64,000 bases of DNA from Epinephelus fuscoguttatus (GCF_011397635.1 NC_064766.1:41881110-41945109), one strand, 5' to 3'; counted from the stretch's first letter, positions 1 to 11,443 are shown. Numbers and translations: made by a program. Notes: a model not told the origin generated them from the sequence alone.

Positions 1-530
1 TTTAGTGTTAGTGGCATTTTTTTATTGTATTGTTTGATTCTGTCAGTTTGAAAAATGAGCTCCAAAACAAACAGAGAAAGAGAAAAGTGACAGTTTAGTA
101 TAAACAAAAGTAATGACACGAACATGTTAATTTTATTTCTCACATTGTTTAATTCAGAACAGATTCCTGTCAGTGTCTGAAAACTGAGAAGAGAAAATTG
201 AAAACCAAAATTCAGAAATAATGGAAATGTTAAATCACAAACATTAATGTAAATTTTAAAAAATTAAGTGTTTAAAAAATGCTACAAAAATTAGAACACA
301 TACAAAAATAACAAAATGATAGGATACACCAAATATATTAAAAAAATACAAATATTTAATTTTAGTAAAAAAAAAAAAAAAAATTTAAAAAAAAGCTAAA
401 AACTGAAGTTTCCAGACTTTGGTTCAGAGCTCATTCCTCTTCATGTTCACCTGTTAGTATTTGTTGCCTTCTATAACTCGGAGCACACTGCTGTGTATCC
501 TCCTCGCTTGCGTGTGTTTTGTCCCTCAGG
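1..530. other. AT-rich flank, no gene recognised
   Basis: A+T-rich sequence with an A-run near 367-383. I see no coding or RNA gene here. It may be intron or 3' flank of a gene that starts left of the window. Confidence 0.4.
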
Positions 531-700
531 AGCCACTGTAGAAACCGGCCTTCACAAACCTGTAAATAATATTGAAGGTGTAACTATAAATTCATGTGAT
601 TTCTATCCTGAGCTTTTTGTGCAACCGTTGTCCTGGTTTCCATGTTGAAATGTTTCCTGTTTGTTGCTAATAAACATTCATTCAGCTTTGGATGCTGTTT
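531..700 (+). other. Possible terminal (3'UTR) exon with poly(A) signal
   Basis: A pyrimidine-rich acceptor-like stretch ends in CAG at about 530. An AATAAA lies at 669-674, followed by a G/T-rich stretch at about 690-717, the usual order for a + strand poly(A) site. Read directly from the acceptor, the first frame gives E-P-L-stop; a second frame stays open for about 38 codons. Inference: in teleosts the delta constant gene usually precedes the J-alpha array, so this could be the last exon of TRDC or of another + strand gene whose body is outside the window. Nothing in the coding content proves which. Confidence 0.35.
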
Positions 701-821
701 GGGTTTTTGTTTTGTTCATGAGCAGGAGGTCAAAGGAAAGCAGCAGTTTCCTGTGGCGTCCTGCTCTGCTGTGAATTTGACAATTTGACAGAGTACCAGT
801 CGCTCGCACAGCAGCTCATGG

Positions 822-822
<1 letters not shown>

Positions 823-864
<42 letters not shown>
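823..864. repeat. (TG)n microsatellite
   Basis: An uninterrupted TG dinucleotide run of about 42 nt, followed by CGCGC. It sits between the putative + strand poly(A) site and the TRIM 3' flank. Confidence 0.95.
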
Positions 865-869
<5 letters not shown>

Positions 870-1246
870 TCAGTGCAGCAGTTTCATCAGTTAAAACCAC
901 ATTTCAACAGTCAAACCTGAAACTGCAGATAAAGATCAGACAGGAAACACACAGACAATAAAATAATTAAAAATCAGAAACTGATTAAACATTTAATTAA
1001 GTCACCAGCAGCTCCTGTTATATGTATATTTATTTATTTATTGTGGAGTATTAATGAGCTCAGCTCAGGTTGGAATGAAGAGTTTATTTATTTGTTTATT
1101 TCAAATGTTTTATGGGTCTTATGTTTGTAGTTTTCTTCTGGCTCTGCACGCTGAGTCACAACTGAAGTTATTTATGAGAATATTTACATGAGCAGGTTTT
1201 ACCACAGAGACAAGAACTGGTTGTAACAGTTGATCACAAGCAAAAC

Positions 1247-1252
1247 TTTATT
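1247..1252 (-). other. Likely poly(A) signal of the TRIM gene
   Basis: TTTATT on the + strand reads AATAAA on the minus strand, about 435 nt past the TRIM stop codon. Plausible spacing for a fish 3'UTR; other AT-rich hexamers occur nearby, so the choice is tentative. Confidence 0.4.
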
Positions 1253-1685
1253 GAAGTAAAAGTAGAAACACAAACAAATCAATGTGAGCACACATTTCTT
1301 TGCACAGAGAACAAAGTGTGGAGGATAAAGGAGCTCTGCTGCTTTCTCTCTTCACACACAACATACAAACACATCAATACAAAGATTGATCAGACATTTA
1401 GAGCCCAGAGAAGTCCACATTATTCTCATGCAGAGAAATGTCACTGCAGCTCAACAAACATCATCATGAGCAGTGAGAGCCTCCATGGCTGAACACACAC
1501 AGGAAGGAGCGCCACCTACACACACTCAAACATTTACACAACAACTCAGGAGAAGATGTCAAAGTCCCGCCCACAATGTTTGACTGACAGCTGATCTGTG
1601 TGCAGTGAAGAAACGCCACAACAATCAGCTGTCAGCAGCAAACATGGAGACCAAACACAGAGTTTAACCCTGAAATGACTTCAGA

Positions 1686-3350
1686 CTATTTGACTTGACA
1701 CAACTCAGCTGTGGAATCAGAATAAAGACAAAGTCCAGCATAGAGAGGCTGAGTGAATGTGGTCTGGACTCTGTGGAGGAGAGTCATGGTTTCAGAGACG
1801 CTGTAGAAGGACAGAATACCTGCACTGTGATCCAGGTACACTCCTACTCTGGAGGACCGAGGACCTGAGATGGGAGTTCGGACTTTGTTGTGATAAAAGT
1901 TATAACCATTATTGACACAATCTAACATCCAAGATTTGTCATTGAGTCCAAATAAACATTCATCCCCCCACCCTGCTCTGCTGATATTCTTGTATGTGAC
2001 TGCTACATAAACTCCTTTCCCTCTCCACTCAACCTCCCAGTAACAACGTCCAGTCAGACTCTCCTTACTCAGGACCTGCTCCCATCCAGTGAATCTGTCT
2101 GGGTGATCAGAATAAGACTGTTGTTGACTCATTACTGTCACTTTCCTGTTCCCCTCAGATAATAACAGATAAGTGTGTGCTGTGTTTGGATCCAGTGTGA
2201 TGTGACGTGAATATCTGAAGAACTCAGCTCTGGTCTTGGGCTCTGGTTGTGGCAGTAAAACATCCACTTCAGTCACTGTCAGTGAGACGTTTGTCCATGT
2301 GTCCCTCAGAGCATCCTGTAGTTTATCTCTGACTCCTGACACAGCCGCTGTCACGTCCTCAAAGTAGCGGCGAGGACGGATGTTGATGCTGGATGAGTGT
2401 GTGGCTTCACTGAGTGCTGACAGTGAGGGGTAGTTGTGTAGAAACTGGTTGTGATCCTCTGTGTGTGAGAGCTGCTCTAGCTCAGCGTCTTTTCTCTTCA
2501 GCTCAGTGATCTCCTGCTCCAGCTTCTCCTGAAGCTCTTTGACTCGACTCACTTCAGTTTCCTGCTGCCATCTGAGCTGCTGCTTCACATCAGAGCGTCT
2601 TTGCTCCATGAGACGGATCAGCTCAGTGAAGATCTTCTCACTGTGCTCCACTGCTTTATCAGCAGAGCGACTGATAGCCTCCACCTCCTGTTGGAGCAGC
2701 TTCACATCTTTCTCTGTGTCCTGGATTCTCTGCTGGATGTTTTGTCGACTCTCCAGCCTCTCTGCCTCTCAGTCCTTTCTGCTGCAGCTGACACTGTGTC
2801 GTGGCCTTTATGTTCCTCCACAGAGCAGAGATAACAGATACACTGCTGATCAGTGCGGCAGAACATCTTCATCACCTCATCATGACGAGCAGATGTTCTC
2901 CTGCAGCTTCTTGGAGGGCTCCACCAGCTTGTGTTTCTTGAATGGAGCCGAGTCACGATGAGGCTGGAGGTGTTTCTCACAGTAAGAGGCCACACACTGC
3001 AGACAGGACTTGAAGGCTTTCAGTTTCCTCCCAGTGCAGACATCACAGGCCACATCTTCAGCTCCAGCATAGCAGTGATCAGCAGGAGCAGCTTGGAGTC
3101 CAGTCTTCTTCAGTTCCTCCACTAAATCTGCTAACATGGTGTTTTTCCTCAGGACAGGCCTCGGTGTGAAGCTCTGCCTACACTGAGGGCAGCTGTAGAT
3201 TCTCTTCTCATCCTCTCCATCCCAGAAGCTTTGAATACAGTTGATGCAGTAGCTGTGTCCACAGGGAAGAGTCCCCGGATCCTTCAGCAGATCCAGACAG
3301 ATGGGACAAGAGAACTTTAGGGGGTCCAGCTGAGCTCCTTGCTGCGCCAT
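1686..3350 (-). pseudogene. TRIM16/TRIM25-like RING E3 ligase with PRY-SPRY, two frameshifts
   Basis: An intronless minus-strand gene with ATG at 3350-3348 and stop at 1688-1686, about 554 codons, the usual size for fish TRIM16-like proteins. Order: C3HC4 RING ([25 protein letters not shown]); B-box1-type zinc site (CDVC...CLQC...CEKH); B-box2 ([18 protein letters not shown]); coiled coil from about 2,760 to 2,450; PRY (LDPNTAHTYLLLSEGNRKVT); SPRY (WEVEW, FGLNDKSW, RVGVYLDHSAGILSFYS). The RING frame stops at 2882-2880 just after ...LQENICSS. The B-box2 segment is open one frame over (2,702-2,995). The coiled-coil/SPRY part is back in the original frame. Two indels near 2,880-2,890 and 2,755-2,765 explain this. 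Known family role: ubiquitin ligases, often antiviral. As assembled it cannot give a full-length protein, so I call it a pseudogene, or a sequencing error if reads disagree. Confidence 0.85.
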
Positions 3351-3791
3351 TTCACCTCTCAGTGATGGTGACAGTCAAATAGTTTGATTCTCTCTGATCA
3401 GAAAACAAATCTGTTGATAGAGACGAGCTGGCTTCAGGAGGAGGGAGGAGAGGGAAGGCTTTTCAGGCTTTACTGCATTCCACAAGGAGTAGTGAGAGGC
3501 AGGGTGTGTTATCTGACATTTACAACAGGCAGTAAGAGCAGATGGACTTAAAACTACGACACTACGACAGCAGTTTGACTTTTAATCTTATTTCAGCTTT
3601 TCACATGTTAAAGTAAACTTAAAGGAGTTGTTGGAAACTCTGGGTTCAAAGTATTCAAAAGGCTTTCAGAAATAATAATTATTAAAAGGTTTAATAATTA
3701 CTTTTAGTTAAATATTAAATTTTGGGCACCATTCCCAAAAAAAGTAAAATGATGGACGGTAAATTAAATCTGTCTCATAAGAAGTGACTTT

Positions 3792-3851
3792 GAATGTGGC
3801 CTGGTTGTTGGTGCCAGACGGGCCGGTCTGAGTATTTCACAAACTGCTGAT
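3792..3851 (+). mobile_element. Tc1-like transposase fragment (N-terminal HTH)
   Basis: Twenty codons read ECGLVVGARRAGLSISQTAD, matching the N-terminal helix-turn-helix region of a Tc1-like transposase family that is common in fish genomes. The similarity stops at both ends, so this is a short relic lying between the TRIM gene and its fragment. Confidence 0.6.
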
Positions 3852-3859
3852 TGGAGTCA

Positions 3860-4231
<372 letters not shown>

Positions 4232-4685
4232 TCAGCATCATGTGATCATGCAGTGAATGCAGCCTGTCAGCTCTGTCATGTCACCACCATGTTGGTTCCA
4301 CCCATCTATAAAGTGCAGATGTGAAGGGGAGGGAACAGAGTGGAGCTGGCTGTGTGTGAGAGCAGGAAGAGGAGGGAGGGCTGATTCCAGGAAGACCAGT
4401 GAGTGTTTTCAGACGGGGAGCAGGTTTGAACTGAGGCTTCATTTGAAACGAGGAAACAGTTTGTTGAATCCTTGTTGGCTGCTCAGGTTTTGGCTCAATA
4501 TTTCTCTACAAGCATAAATCTTACTGAAGTCAAAGTAAATACTACAGAATAATACTGCATGACACCGTTCTGTGTGTCTTACTGGTCCTTTGTTTATTTC
4601 ACTCGCCCCACTTTTTATTTCACAGCAGTAAAGTTTAATCTTGTCTTCCATCTGTTTAATCGTGAACCAACATCAGTGAAGCGTC

Positions 4686-4862
4686 AGCAGCTGCACAGAA
4701 TGAATAAACTTTATTTATATAGCACAGTCCAGAGTGCTTTACAGGTCATTGACAGAGACAAACAGTTTTACAACACTGTTCAAGGAGACATTAGAGGAAT
4801 ACATAAATATCTTATTTTCAATCAATCAATCAATCAATCAATTAATTAATTAATTTATTTAT
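4686..4862. repeat. Fish interspersed repeat with AATC/TTTA tail
   Basis: Contains AACTTTATTTATATAGCAC, a motif common in short fish repeats, then a 'gagtgctttacag' segment and a simple tail of AATC and ATTA/TTTA repeats at 4,819-4,868. The exact family is not assigned. Confidence 0.5.
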
Positions 4863-5640
4863 TTATTAAGGGTAAAAATAGATATTAAAATATTCAAACA
4901 GATGACTGCTCGTTACAGGCTGGATTAAAAAGATCTGGTGAGAATGATGATAAAATGATTTATCTTTGACTCATTCATAAAACTTATACAAGAAAACTAC
5001 AAAGAAACAATTAATATTTATGATTCTGCCCCGACAAAAACTTCATGTTAATGTCCAGACAGCAAATGTGTGAATTCATCTCACATAATTCTTTCTGACT
5101 AAAGATGTTCAAAGAGAAACTAATGATGGAAGCAGATACGAGGTCAAACGTCTTCAGCTGACGGAGCTCAGAGAGACGCTGCCATCTAGTGGAGCGGAGA
5201 GAGTCTGTCACTTTGTATTCAACACATCACTGTGCTGCTGTGACCCATCTGCAAATATCAACTCAGATACTTTAAAATATAAAACAAAAATAGTTTTGGA
5301 AACAGAAGTGTCACCTGATAAGCATGTCTGTTACTTGTGATTTCTGACTTTAAATAGACCTAATGGCTGCTTCGATATGTGTGAACTCAAACTTCAAACG
5401 ACCATCAGTACTTATCAGTAATTATTACACATAATTATTAACTGTGTTAAATAATATGTTTCAATTGACATCAAATCACCTCTTGGGGCACTGTTCCCCA
5501 TAAAAGGGAAAATAATTCAGTTAATTCAGTCTCATTAAATAAACTAAACTCTCAGTTTGGAACTCTGAATAATAATTTAAATAATAACTATAACCATAAT
5601 TACCATATCAGCACTCAAGACTGAAGGGTTTAAGCGTAAC
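4863..5640. other. Intergenic, nothing recognised
   Basis: A+T-rich spacer. Small open frames here have no recognisable domain and no codon pattern that suggests a gene. Confidence 0.4.
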
Positions 5641-5884
5641 TGATGTCACAACAAGTATCGTCTGCACACGTCTGAAGAAGCTGCTCAGTGCTGCGTCTCT
5701 GTTTAATGAATGAACCGTTACCAGGCTGCTCTCATAAACTGTTTGTTATTTTTCCTATGAAAAGTAATGCACCAAAACCACACAGTCATCAGCGGGTCAT
5801 CTATAGATACCCAACAAGTTCTTCTCCCATCACGTCTAAATATGACGCACTACCTGAGCCCAGTCTCACTCTGAAGTTGTTGGA

Positions 5885-6395
5885 TTTTGGCGCTTGGGCA
5901 GTGACTTGCAGTGTCAGAAACCAATGAAAAAAGGCGTCATTTAACGTTGGCAAGATACACGGCCAGTTGATACACGCCCGCTAGATTAACAGCATCCGGC
6001 AGCATTAGGGGTAAACACGGAGGGACAAGGACGAGAGTTAAAGCAGTGAAAGTCTGAGTGGGGTGTGCAGGAGGGCTGGTGGATGGGTCGCGTCCCGTAA
6101 GATTCTTAAGCCAAACCCTGTTCTTTTTTCAACTACGTGTGTTGTTGAAGGAAAACACATCAGTTGGCAGTGTTGTACTGACATAGTGCTTTTATTTTGA
6201 AAGAGACTGTATGCAAACTGTACATTTCCTGTGAAAACAGAAGTGTATTTTGAAAACAGACAATGCATGTAACAGGCTGAAGTTGACACGGCGTCCCAGA
6301 ACGTCAACAACCAACACACCCAGGGTACCTTGGACGCCATATGTGGACGTGGAAAGTCCATGACCAAACGTGGACATGTGACGAGGTCACAGTGA
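5885..6395. mobile_element. Non-autonomous repeat, copy 1
   Basis: Shares several long blocks with 7,660-8,205: the 'gggcagtgact.gcag' segment, the 'tcccgtaagattct' segment, a 'gttgttgaaggaaaa' segment, and a block ending in GACCAAACGTGGACATGTGA. Compared with copy 2 it lacks about 40 nt around 6,090. I recognise it as a repeat family of percomorph fish but cannot name it. No protein is encoded. Confidence 0.65.
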
Positions 6396-6420
6396 GGATG
6401 AGTTAGCTATGTACCCTCTT

Positions 6421-7383
6421 ACGTCAGATTTGGACATTCAGGGACAGTGTGTCAATTTACGCTTGGTATATGCTTTGTTTTTCTAAATAAATTTCAGTTT
6501 AAAATGGAGAGTTTCTGATCGTTATGTACACATAGTCTTTTTCAAAACAAACTAACAGTGTCGATAAAACTTTGTTTTTTAGGTTTCTTTCTTTATGTTA
6601 AGGCAACAAAATAACGCATGTGAGTTTTTTGCCCCCCCAAAACACAGGACTTTCCTCAGGAGACCGGTGTTCAGAAGGTGTGAACTTTGTGTTAAGGTAC
6701 ATCCCCACCTTGTTTCTTTACCTAAACATAACCACAGTAACTTTAGGTTTAAAACTATAAATCTGTAGGATTTCATATGACTCGTAAACACACACTCTGA
6801 GACACACTCTCTCAGACTGATTTGTTTTTAGGCCGCAGGTGAAGTTTGGTTCAGAATCAGGTCACATCAGTTGTGCTCTTTCCTTCCTGCCTGTTGCAGA
6901 AACTATAAATTGACTCCTGGAGGACTTTTTAGCTCAGAGGAAAAGAAGCTGAAGAGGAATCATGAACCCGATCACTAACAGCAGGGATCCATGAGGATTT
7001 CTCCACACCAACAGGTACTACAGCTCGACTCGACTGTGACAGTGCACGGCCGCAGAGGAACCACTGAATGACAGGAAGTGAAGGCCTCAGCCTGCTCCAA
7101 AAGACGCTGCTGCTATTTTCAATGTTTGGAGGCTGCATCTGACAATTTCTGCAACCTTGCAAAACATAAAATCCAACAATCACGCGGGGCTTGAACTTTC
7201 TTAGCTGTCTGTTTTCTGGTCTTCCAAAAGGCCACCTTCAAATGTGGACACAGCAGACTGCAGACATGGTCAAACATCATGTCTGAACAAAAGGCTTTCA
7301 TGCAGTCGACCATGTTTTATTAAGATGATCTCTGTGAGTCTGAAGCAACACCTTTTAACTCTTCATCAGAGCAACATTAGTTT
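6421..7383. other. Intergenic, nothing recognised
   Basis: No gene, RNA or repeat family recognised. It lies between the two copies of the non-autonomous repeat. Confidence 0.35.
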
Positions 7384-7449
7384 GTGAAGGTTGTGGTAAC
7401 CAAATCTTTACAGGTTACTGAAGGATATGGTCAAAACAAAATGGTTTGT

Positions 7450-8300
7450 ACGATGATGTTTTGTCCAACTATGTCGAAAGGTGAAGCGTCTGCAGCTGGA
7501 AGGAGGGAACTGAACACATTTTCAGACGGTCTCTCCTGGAAGACGTTCATGGTGACATTTAGTTATTCAGATCATAGTGGTGTGCCACAGGGATTGAACT
7601 GGGGTCTTCCTCAGCTCATTGTTCATATTAATGATTTTGTCTTATCCCAAGTCGTCAAAGTTTGGCCCCTGGGCAGTGACTCGCAGCATCAGACACCAAC
7701 AAAAAAAGCCGTCCTTTAACGTCGGCATAATATGGGGCTAGTCGCCGTTATGGTTTAATGGCGCCTGGCGGTGTCAGGGGGAAACACAACAAGAACGAAA
7801 TTTACTGTGGTGAAAGTCCAAGTGGGCCGAGCAGGTAAGGTCGTGGATGGGCTCAACAAACACCAACTTTCACCCAGGAGAGTGTTTTCACGTCCCGTAA
7901 GATTCTGCACCAAAACCCTGTTCTTTTTTCCTAAACCCAACCACGTGTGTGTTGTTGAAGGAAAAAAACATCAGTTCACAGTGTTGTACTGATCTAGTGC
8001 TTTTATTTTGAAAGAGACTGTATCAAACTGTACATTTCCTGTGAAAACAGAAGTGTATTTTGAAAACAGACAATGCATGTAACAGGCTGAAGTTGACACG
8101 GTGTCCCAGAACGTCAACAACCAACACACCCAGGGTACCTTGGACGCCATATGTGGACCTGGAAAGTCCATGACCAAACGTGGACATGTGACGAGGTTGG
8201 AGTGAGAACGTGTTGCCCATCCATGTCCAGTTGTCAGATTCATCTTTATGCAGACGATACAGTTTTATATCCTGATAATCAGACTTCGTTTCCCTTCAGT
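7450..8300 (+). mobile_element. LINE reverse-transcriptase remnant, interrupted
   Basis: Two halves of a non-LTR reverse-transcriptase palm domain are seen. 7,576-7,638 reads SGVPQG...LIVHINDF, the family's GVPQG/IND motif. 8,241-8,270 reads HLYADDTVLY, the catalytic YADD box. In intact LINEs these are only about 20 residues apart; here about 600 nt of another repeat lies between them. Only fragments remain, so the element is dead. Confidence 0.75.
7660..8205. mobile_element. Non-autonomous repeat, copy 2 (nested in LINE)
   Basis: The second and longer copy of the repeat at 5,885-6,395. It sits between the IND and YADD motifs of the LINE remnant, so it inserted after the LINE. Boundaries are approximate because I could not fix a target-site duplication by eye. 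Confidence 0.65.
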
Positions 8301-8400
8301 CCTCGATGTGACCTGGTGTTCATATCAGCTATTTTCTGTTCAGCAGGGGGGTCATTATGCTCCATCCCGTCAACAGTTGTTAATTCTGTGAGGTGACTTA

Positions 8401-9240
8401 GAACGGCCTGTGCAGCTGCAAGCACTTGAAGTGAGCACTTCTGTTTTGCAGTTTTTGTAGAGGTAGTTGGATAAAAAGACGACGTCCTGTCTACAAAGAT
8501 CCGTTCAGCTCAGTTGTTTTTCCAACCAGGTGAACATCCGTCAGTGAGCACCACACCTTTGGTGAATTGCTCATCAATTTGGAGATTAGTTCAGTAATTC
8601 AGATTTCTTGACACAGGTTAGTCTCCATGAAACAAAGAGTTAATTCCCAGTGCTAAACTGGGAACAGTCCTGGAGTTTACAGGTTTAGATGTCTTCTTCA
8701 ACACCTGATGGATCTGTCAGTCAGTATTAACCTTCATTTCTGAGTCAGAATGTGTGTAATTAAGTATGATGATAATAAACAGCAGGTCGTTGGATAATTT
8801 TGCACTCGTTTTGGTCTTAGGTTGAAATGGATTATGGAAAACTGAGGACCAACAAATTCACTGCTTGTTTGGATGCCACGTGATGTTTTTGGTCTCGAGA
8901 TGTGGACTTTAACTGAACTGGAGCCTGAAATGAACTCAGCGGACTCTCTGAGGTCGGTGTGGACGAGCTGCAGGGTGAGTTCCTGTTCTTTTTTTTTTTT
9001 TTTTACATACATACATAGCATGAAGGTCAATCTAAGTGTGGAGCCATGGCTGAAAGAAATACATTTGACAGTATTTATTAGTATTGCGTTGTTTCAGACA
9101 ACCATCACTAAAGATAAGTACACATCAGTGAAAAAACACAAGAAAAGGAGAATAACAAAATAATAAAACCGGTGAACAAACACACGTTACACAGTGGAGA
9201 GAAAAACAATCAGGATTTCTTGCATCAGTGTGAGAGCAGC
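8401..9240. other. Spacer before the first J
   Basis: No constant-region immunoglobulin exon, D segment or other gene seen. Contains a T-run at 8,989-9,004. The first J recombination signal begins at 9,241. Confidence 0.45.
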
Positions 9241-9268
9241 AGTTTTTGTCACAGTGAGTGTCACAGTG

Positions 9269-9328
9269 TGAATAATCAGGCAAACAAACTTTATTTTGGC
9301 AGTGGAACCAAACTGACTGTTGAATCTG
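9269..9328 (+). CDS. TRAJ: T-cell receptor J segment Jw1
   Basis: The first J of the array. RSS: AGTTTTTGT (9,241-9,249), 12-nt spacer CACAGTGAGTGT, heptamer CACAGTG. Reads NNQANKLYF-GSG-TKLTVES after two leading bases; donor GTAAGA. Canonical FGSG. The spacer itself starts with a full CACAGTG. A J-delta identity cannot be excluded by sequence alone, but no constant exon separates it from the later Js. Confidence 0.92.
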
Positions 9329-9823
9329 GTAAGACAAATATTTTTTATGATTTCATACTTTAAAATGCATCATTAGAACTCCTTCATTTCTCATTTCTGT
9401 TGAGTTTATGTCATGTTTGTGGAGTCTGATTGATGCAAACTGATGTGCAGGCTGCTGACTGTTTGCCAGTGAAGTGAAATATCAGGAAAAGTCCTGAAGA
9501 GAAACACTGACTATAAAAGTTAAACAGAGTCAAATTGTTTAATTCTGTAAAAAGCAACCGCAGCAAACAGAGAACAGTGAAACTCTGAAACTTCAGCTGC
9601 ACAAATAAACTGATCAGTGATAAGATGGATGATCAATCACAACATATAAGTGGATAAATGTATGGATTAAAGAGTCAGCTTGTTAACATGTAGATATTAA
9701 ATGAAAAGTAATACAAAAATAAGAGGATAAAAGTCCAAACTGAGACAACAGGACAGTAAGAATAAATGTGAAGAGCAGAGATTAAAGGCAGCAGCAGTTT
9801 TTGTCACAGTGAGTGTCACAGTG

Positions 9824-9883
9824 TGAAAAATGAGGGAAACAAACTCTATTTCGGCGGTGGAACCAAACTGACCGTAGAATCTG
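9824..9883 (+). CDS. TRAJ: T-cell receptor J segment Jw2
   Basis: RSS AGTTTTTGT / CACAGTGAGTGT / CACAGTG. Reads KNEGNKLYF-GGG-TKLTVES; donor GTAAGA. Same family as Jw1, with a Gly at the variable FGxG position. Confidence 0.92.
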
Positions 9884-10156
9884 GTAAGACAAATATTTTT
9901 CATGAATTCATACTTTAAGATGCATCAAAAGAATTCTGTCATTTCTCATTTCAGTTCAGTTTACCACATTTTCCTAAAAACAAAACAGAACACAGCAAAA
10001 CTCTGAAACATTTCTGAAACATCAGCTGCACAAATAAACAGTGAAATATTACAATAAACATTTGAATCAGAATAAAGATCAATGAACAAACAAAATGTAT
10101 AACTTAGAGAGGAACCGTCACATGCAGCAGTTTTTGTCACAGTGAGTGTCACAGTG

Positions 10157-10219
10157 TGAATAATCAGGGTGGAAACAGAGTTTATTTCGGCAGTGGAACC
10201 AAACTGACCGTTGAATCTG
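10157..10219 (+). CDS. TRAJ: T-cell receptor J segment Jw3
   Basis: RSS AGTTTTTGT / CACAGTGAGTGT / CACAGTG. Reads NNQGGNRVYF-GSG-TKLTVES; donor GTAAGA. Its 130 nt of upstream sequence is almost the same as that of Jw5, so the two units are a recent duplication. Confidence 0.92.
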
Positions 10220-10629
10220 GTAAGACGAATATTTTCAAACATTAAAATGTGTCAGTGGAACTCATTCATTTCCCATTTTAGTTCAGTTTATGACATTTCT
10301 TTAGTTTGACTGACACAAACTGAGCCGCACATGTGCCGGCTGCAGACTGTGCAGCAGACCATAAAATAAAAATCTGAATTTTAAGAGTTAAAAACTGGTT
10401 TCAACTGTGAAATAAACAGAAGCAGATAAAATCCTCAGTGTGAGACATCAGCTGCACAAACACACAACACCGGGTCACGTTTTACAGTTCACAAGTTAAT
10501 ATTAAAGTCAGTGAATTACTTAAACATAAAAGAGGATTAAAGTCTGAACTGAGGCAGCGAGACAGAATGAATCAACTGTAAAAGCAGAAATAAAGAGCAG
10601 CAGTTTTTGTCACAGTGAGTGTCACAGTG

Positions 10630-10689
10630 TGAATAATCAGGGATACAAGCTTCATTTCGGCGGTGGAACCAAACTGACCGTTGAATCTG
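10630..10689 (+). CDS. TRAJ: T-cell receptor J segment Jw4
   Basis: RSS AGTTTTTGT / CACAGTGAGTGT / CACAGTG. Reads NNQGYKLHF-GGG-TKLTVES; donor GTAAGA. Confidence 0.92.
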
Positions 10690-10953
10690 GTAAGACAAAT
10701 ATTTTCATACTTTCAAATGTGTGGATTGAACTCCTTCGTTTCTCATTTCAGTTCAGTTTATTTCATTTTTGTAGGGAAAAAAAAGCAAACAGTGAAACTC
10801 TGAAACATTTCTGAAACATCAGCTGCACAAATAAACAGTGAAATATTACAATAAACATTTGAATCAGAATAAAGATCAGTGAACAAACAATATGCATAAC
10901 TTAGAGAGGAACCGTCACATGCAGCAGTTTTTGTCACAGTGAGTGTCACAGTG

Positions 10954-11016
10954 TGAATAATCAGGGAGTCAACAAACTTTATTTCGGCAGTGGAACCAAA
11001 CTGACCGTTGAATCTG
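10954..11016 (+). CDS. TRAJ: T-cell receptor J segment Jw5
   Basis: RSS AGTTTTTGT / CACAGTGAGTGT / CACAGTG. Reads NNQGVNKLYF-GSG-TKLTVES; donor GTAAGA. Sister unit of Jw3, offset 797 nt. Confidence 0.92.
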
Positions 11017-11380
11017 GTAAGACAAATATTTTTCATGATTTCACACGTTGAAATGCATCATTAGAATCCTTCATTTCTCAGTTCAGTTCAGTTTATGACA
11101 TTTCTTTGGAGTTTGATTGACACAAAGACGCGTGCAGGCTGCAGCTGCAGCAGTTATTCTGTATTCAGTGAAATGGTTTGAATCCTGATGAGTGATGATG
11201 AGTTTAGAACCATGAAACAGCAGAGAGAGAACAGCCAAAATTTGACTCAGATAAACGAAATATAATAGTCAATAAATTCACATTAAAAGACTAAATTAAT
11301 GAATAAAGTCAGTGTGACAGAGGATAAAACTGGAGGAGACATGACATGCAGCAGTTTTTGTCCCAGTGAGTGTCACAGTG

Positions 11381-11443
11381 TGAATAATCAGGCAGGAACC
11401 AAACTTTATTTCAGCAGTGGAACCAAACTGACCGTTGAACCTG
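11381..11443 (+). CDS. TRAJ: J segment Jw6, altered motif FSSG
   Basis: RSS AGTTTTTGT / CCCAGTGAGTGT / CACAGTG; the spacer copy of the heptamer has mutated to CCCAGTG. Reads NNQAGTKLYF-SSG-TKLTVEP; donor GTAAGA. The first Gly of FGxG is Ser (TTC AGC AGT GGA), which may weaken the beta-bulge of framework 4. RSS and splice site look intact. Confidence 0.88.

Noticed and set aside
9262..9268. Inner CACAGTG of Jw1-Jw5 as the true RAG cut site
   Set aside because: It would leave no spacer to the nonamer; the outer heptamer has the correct 12-nt spacer, so the inner copy is reported only as an oddity.
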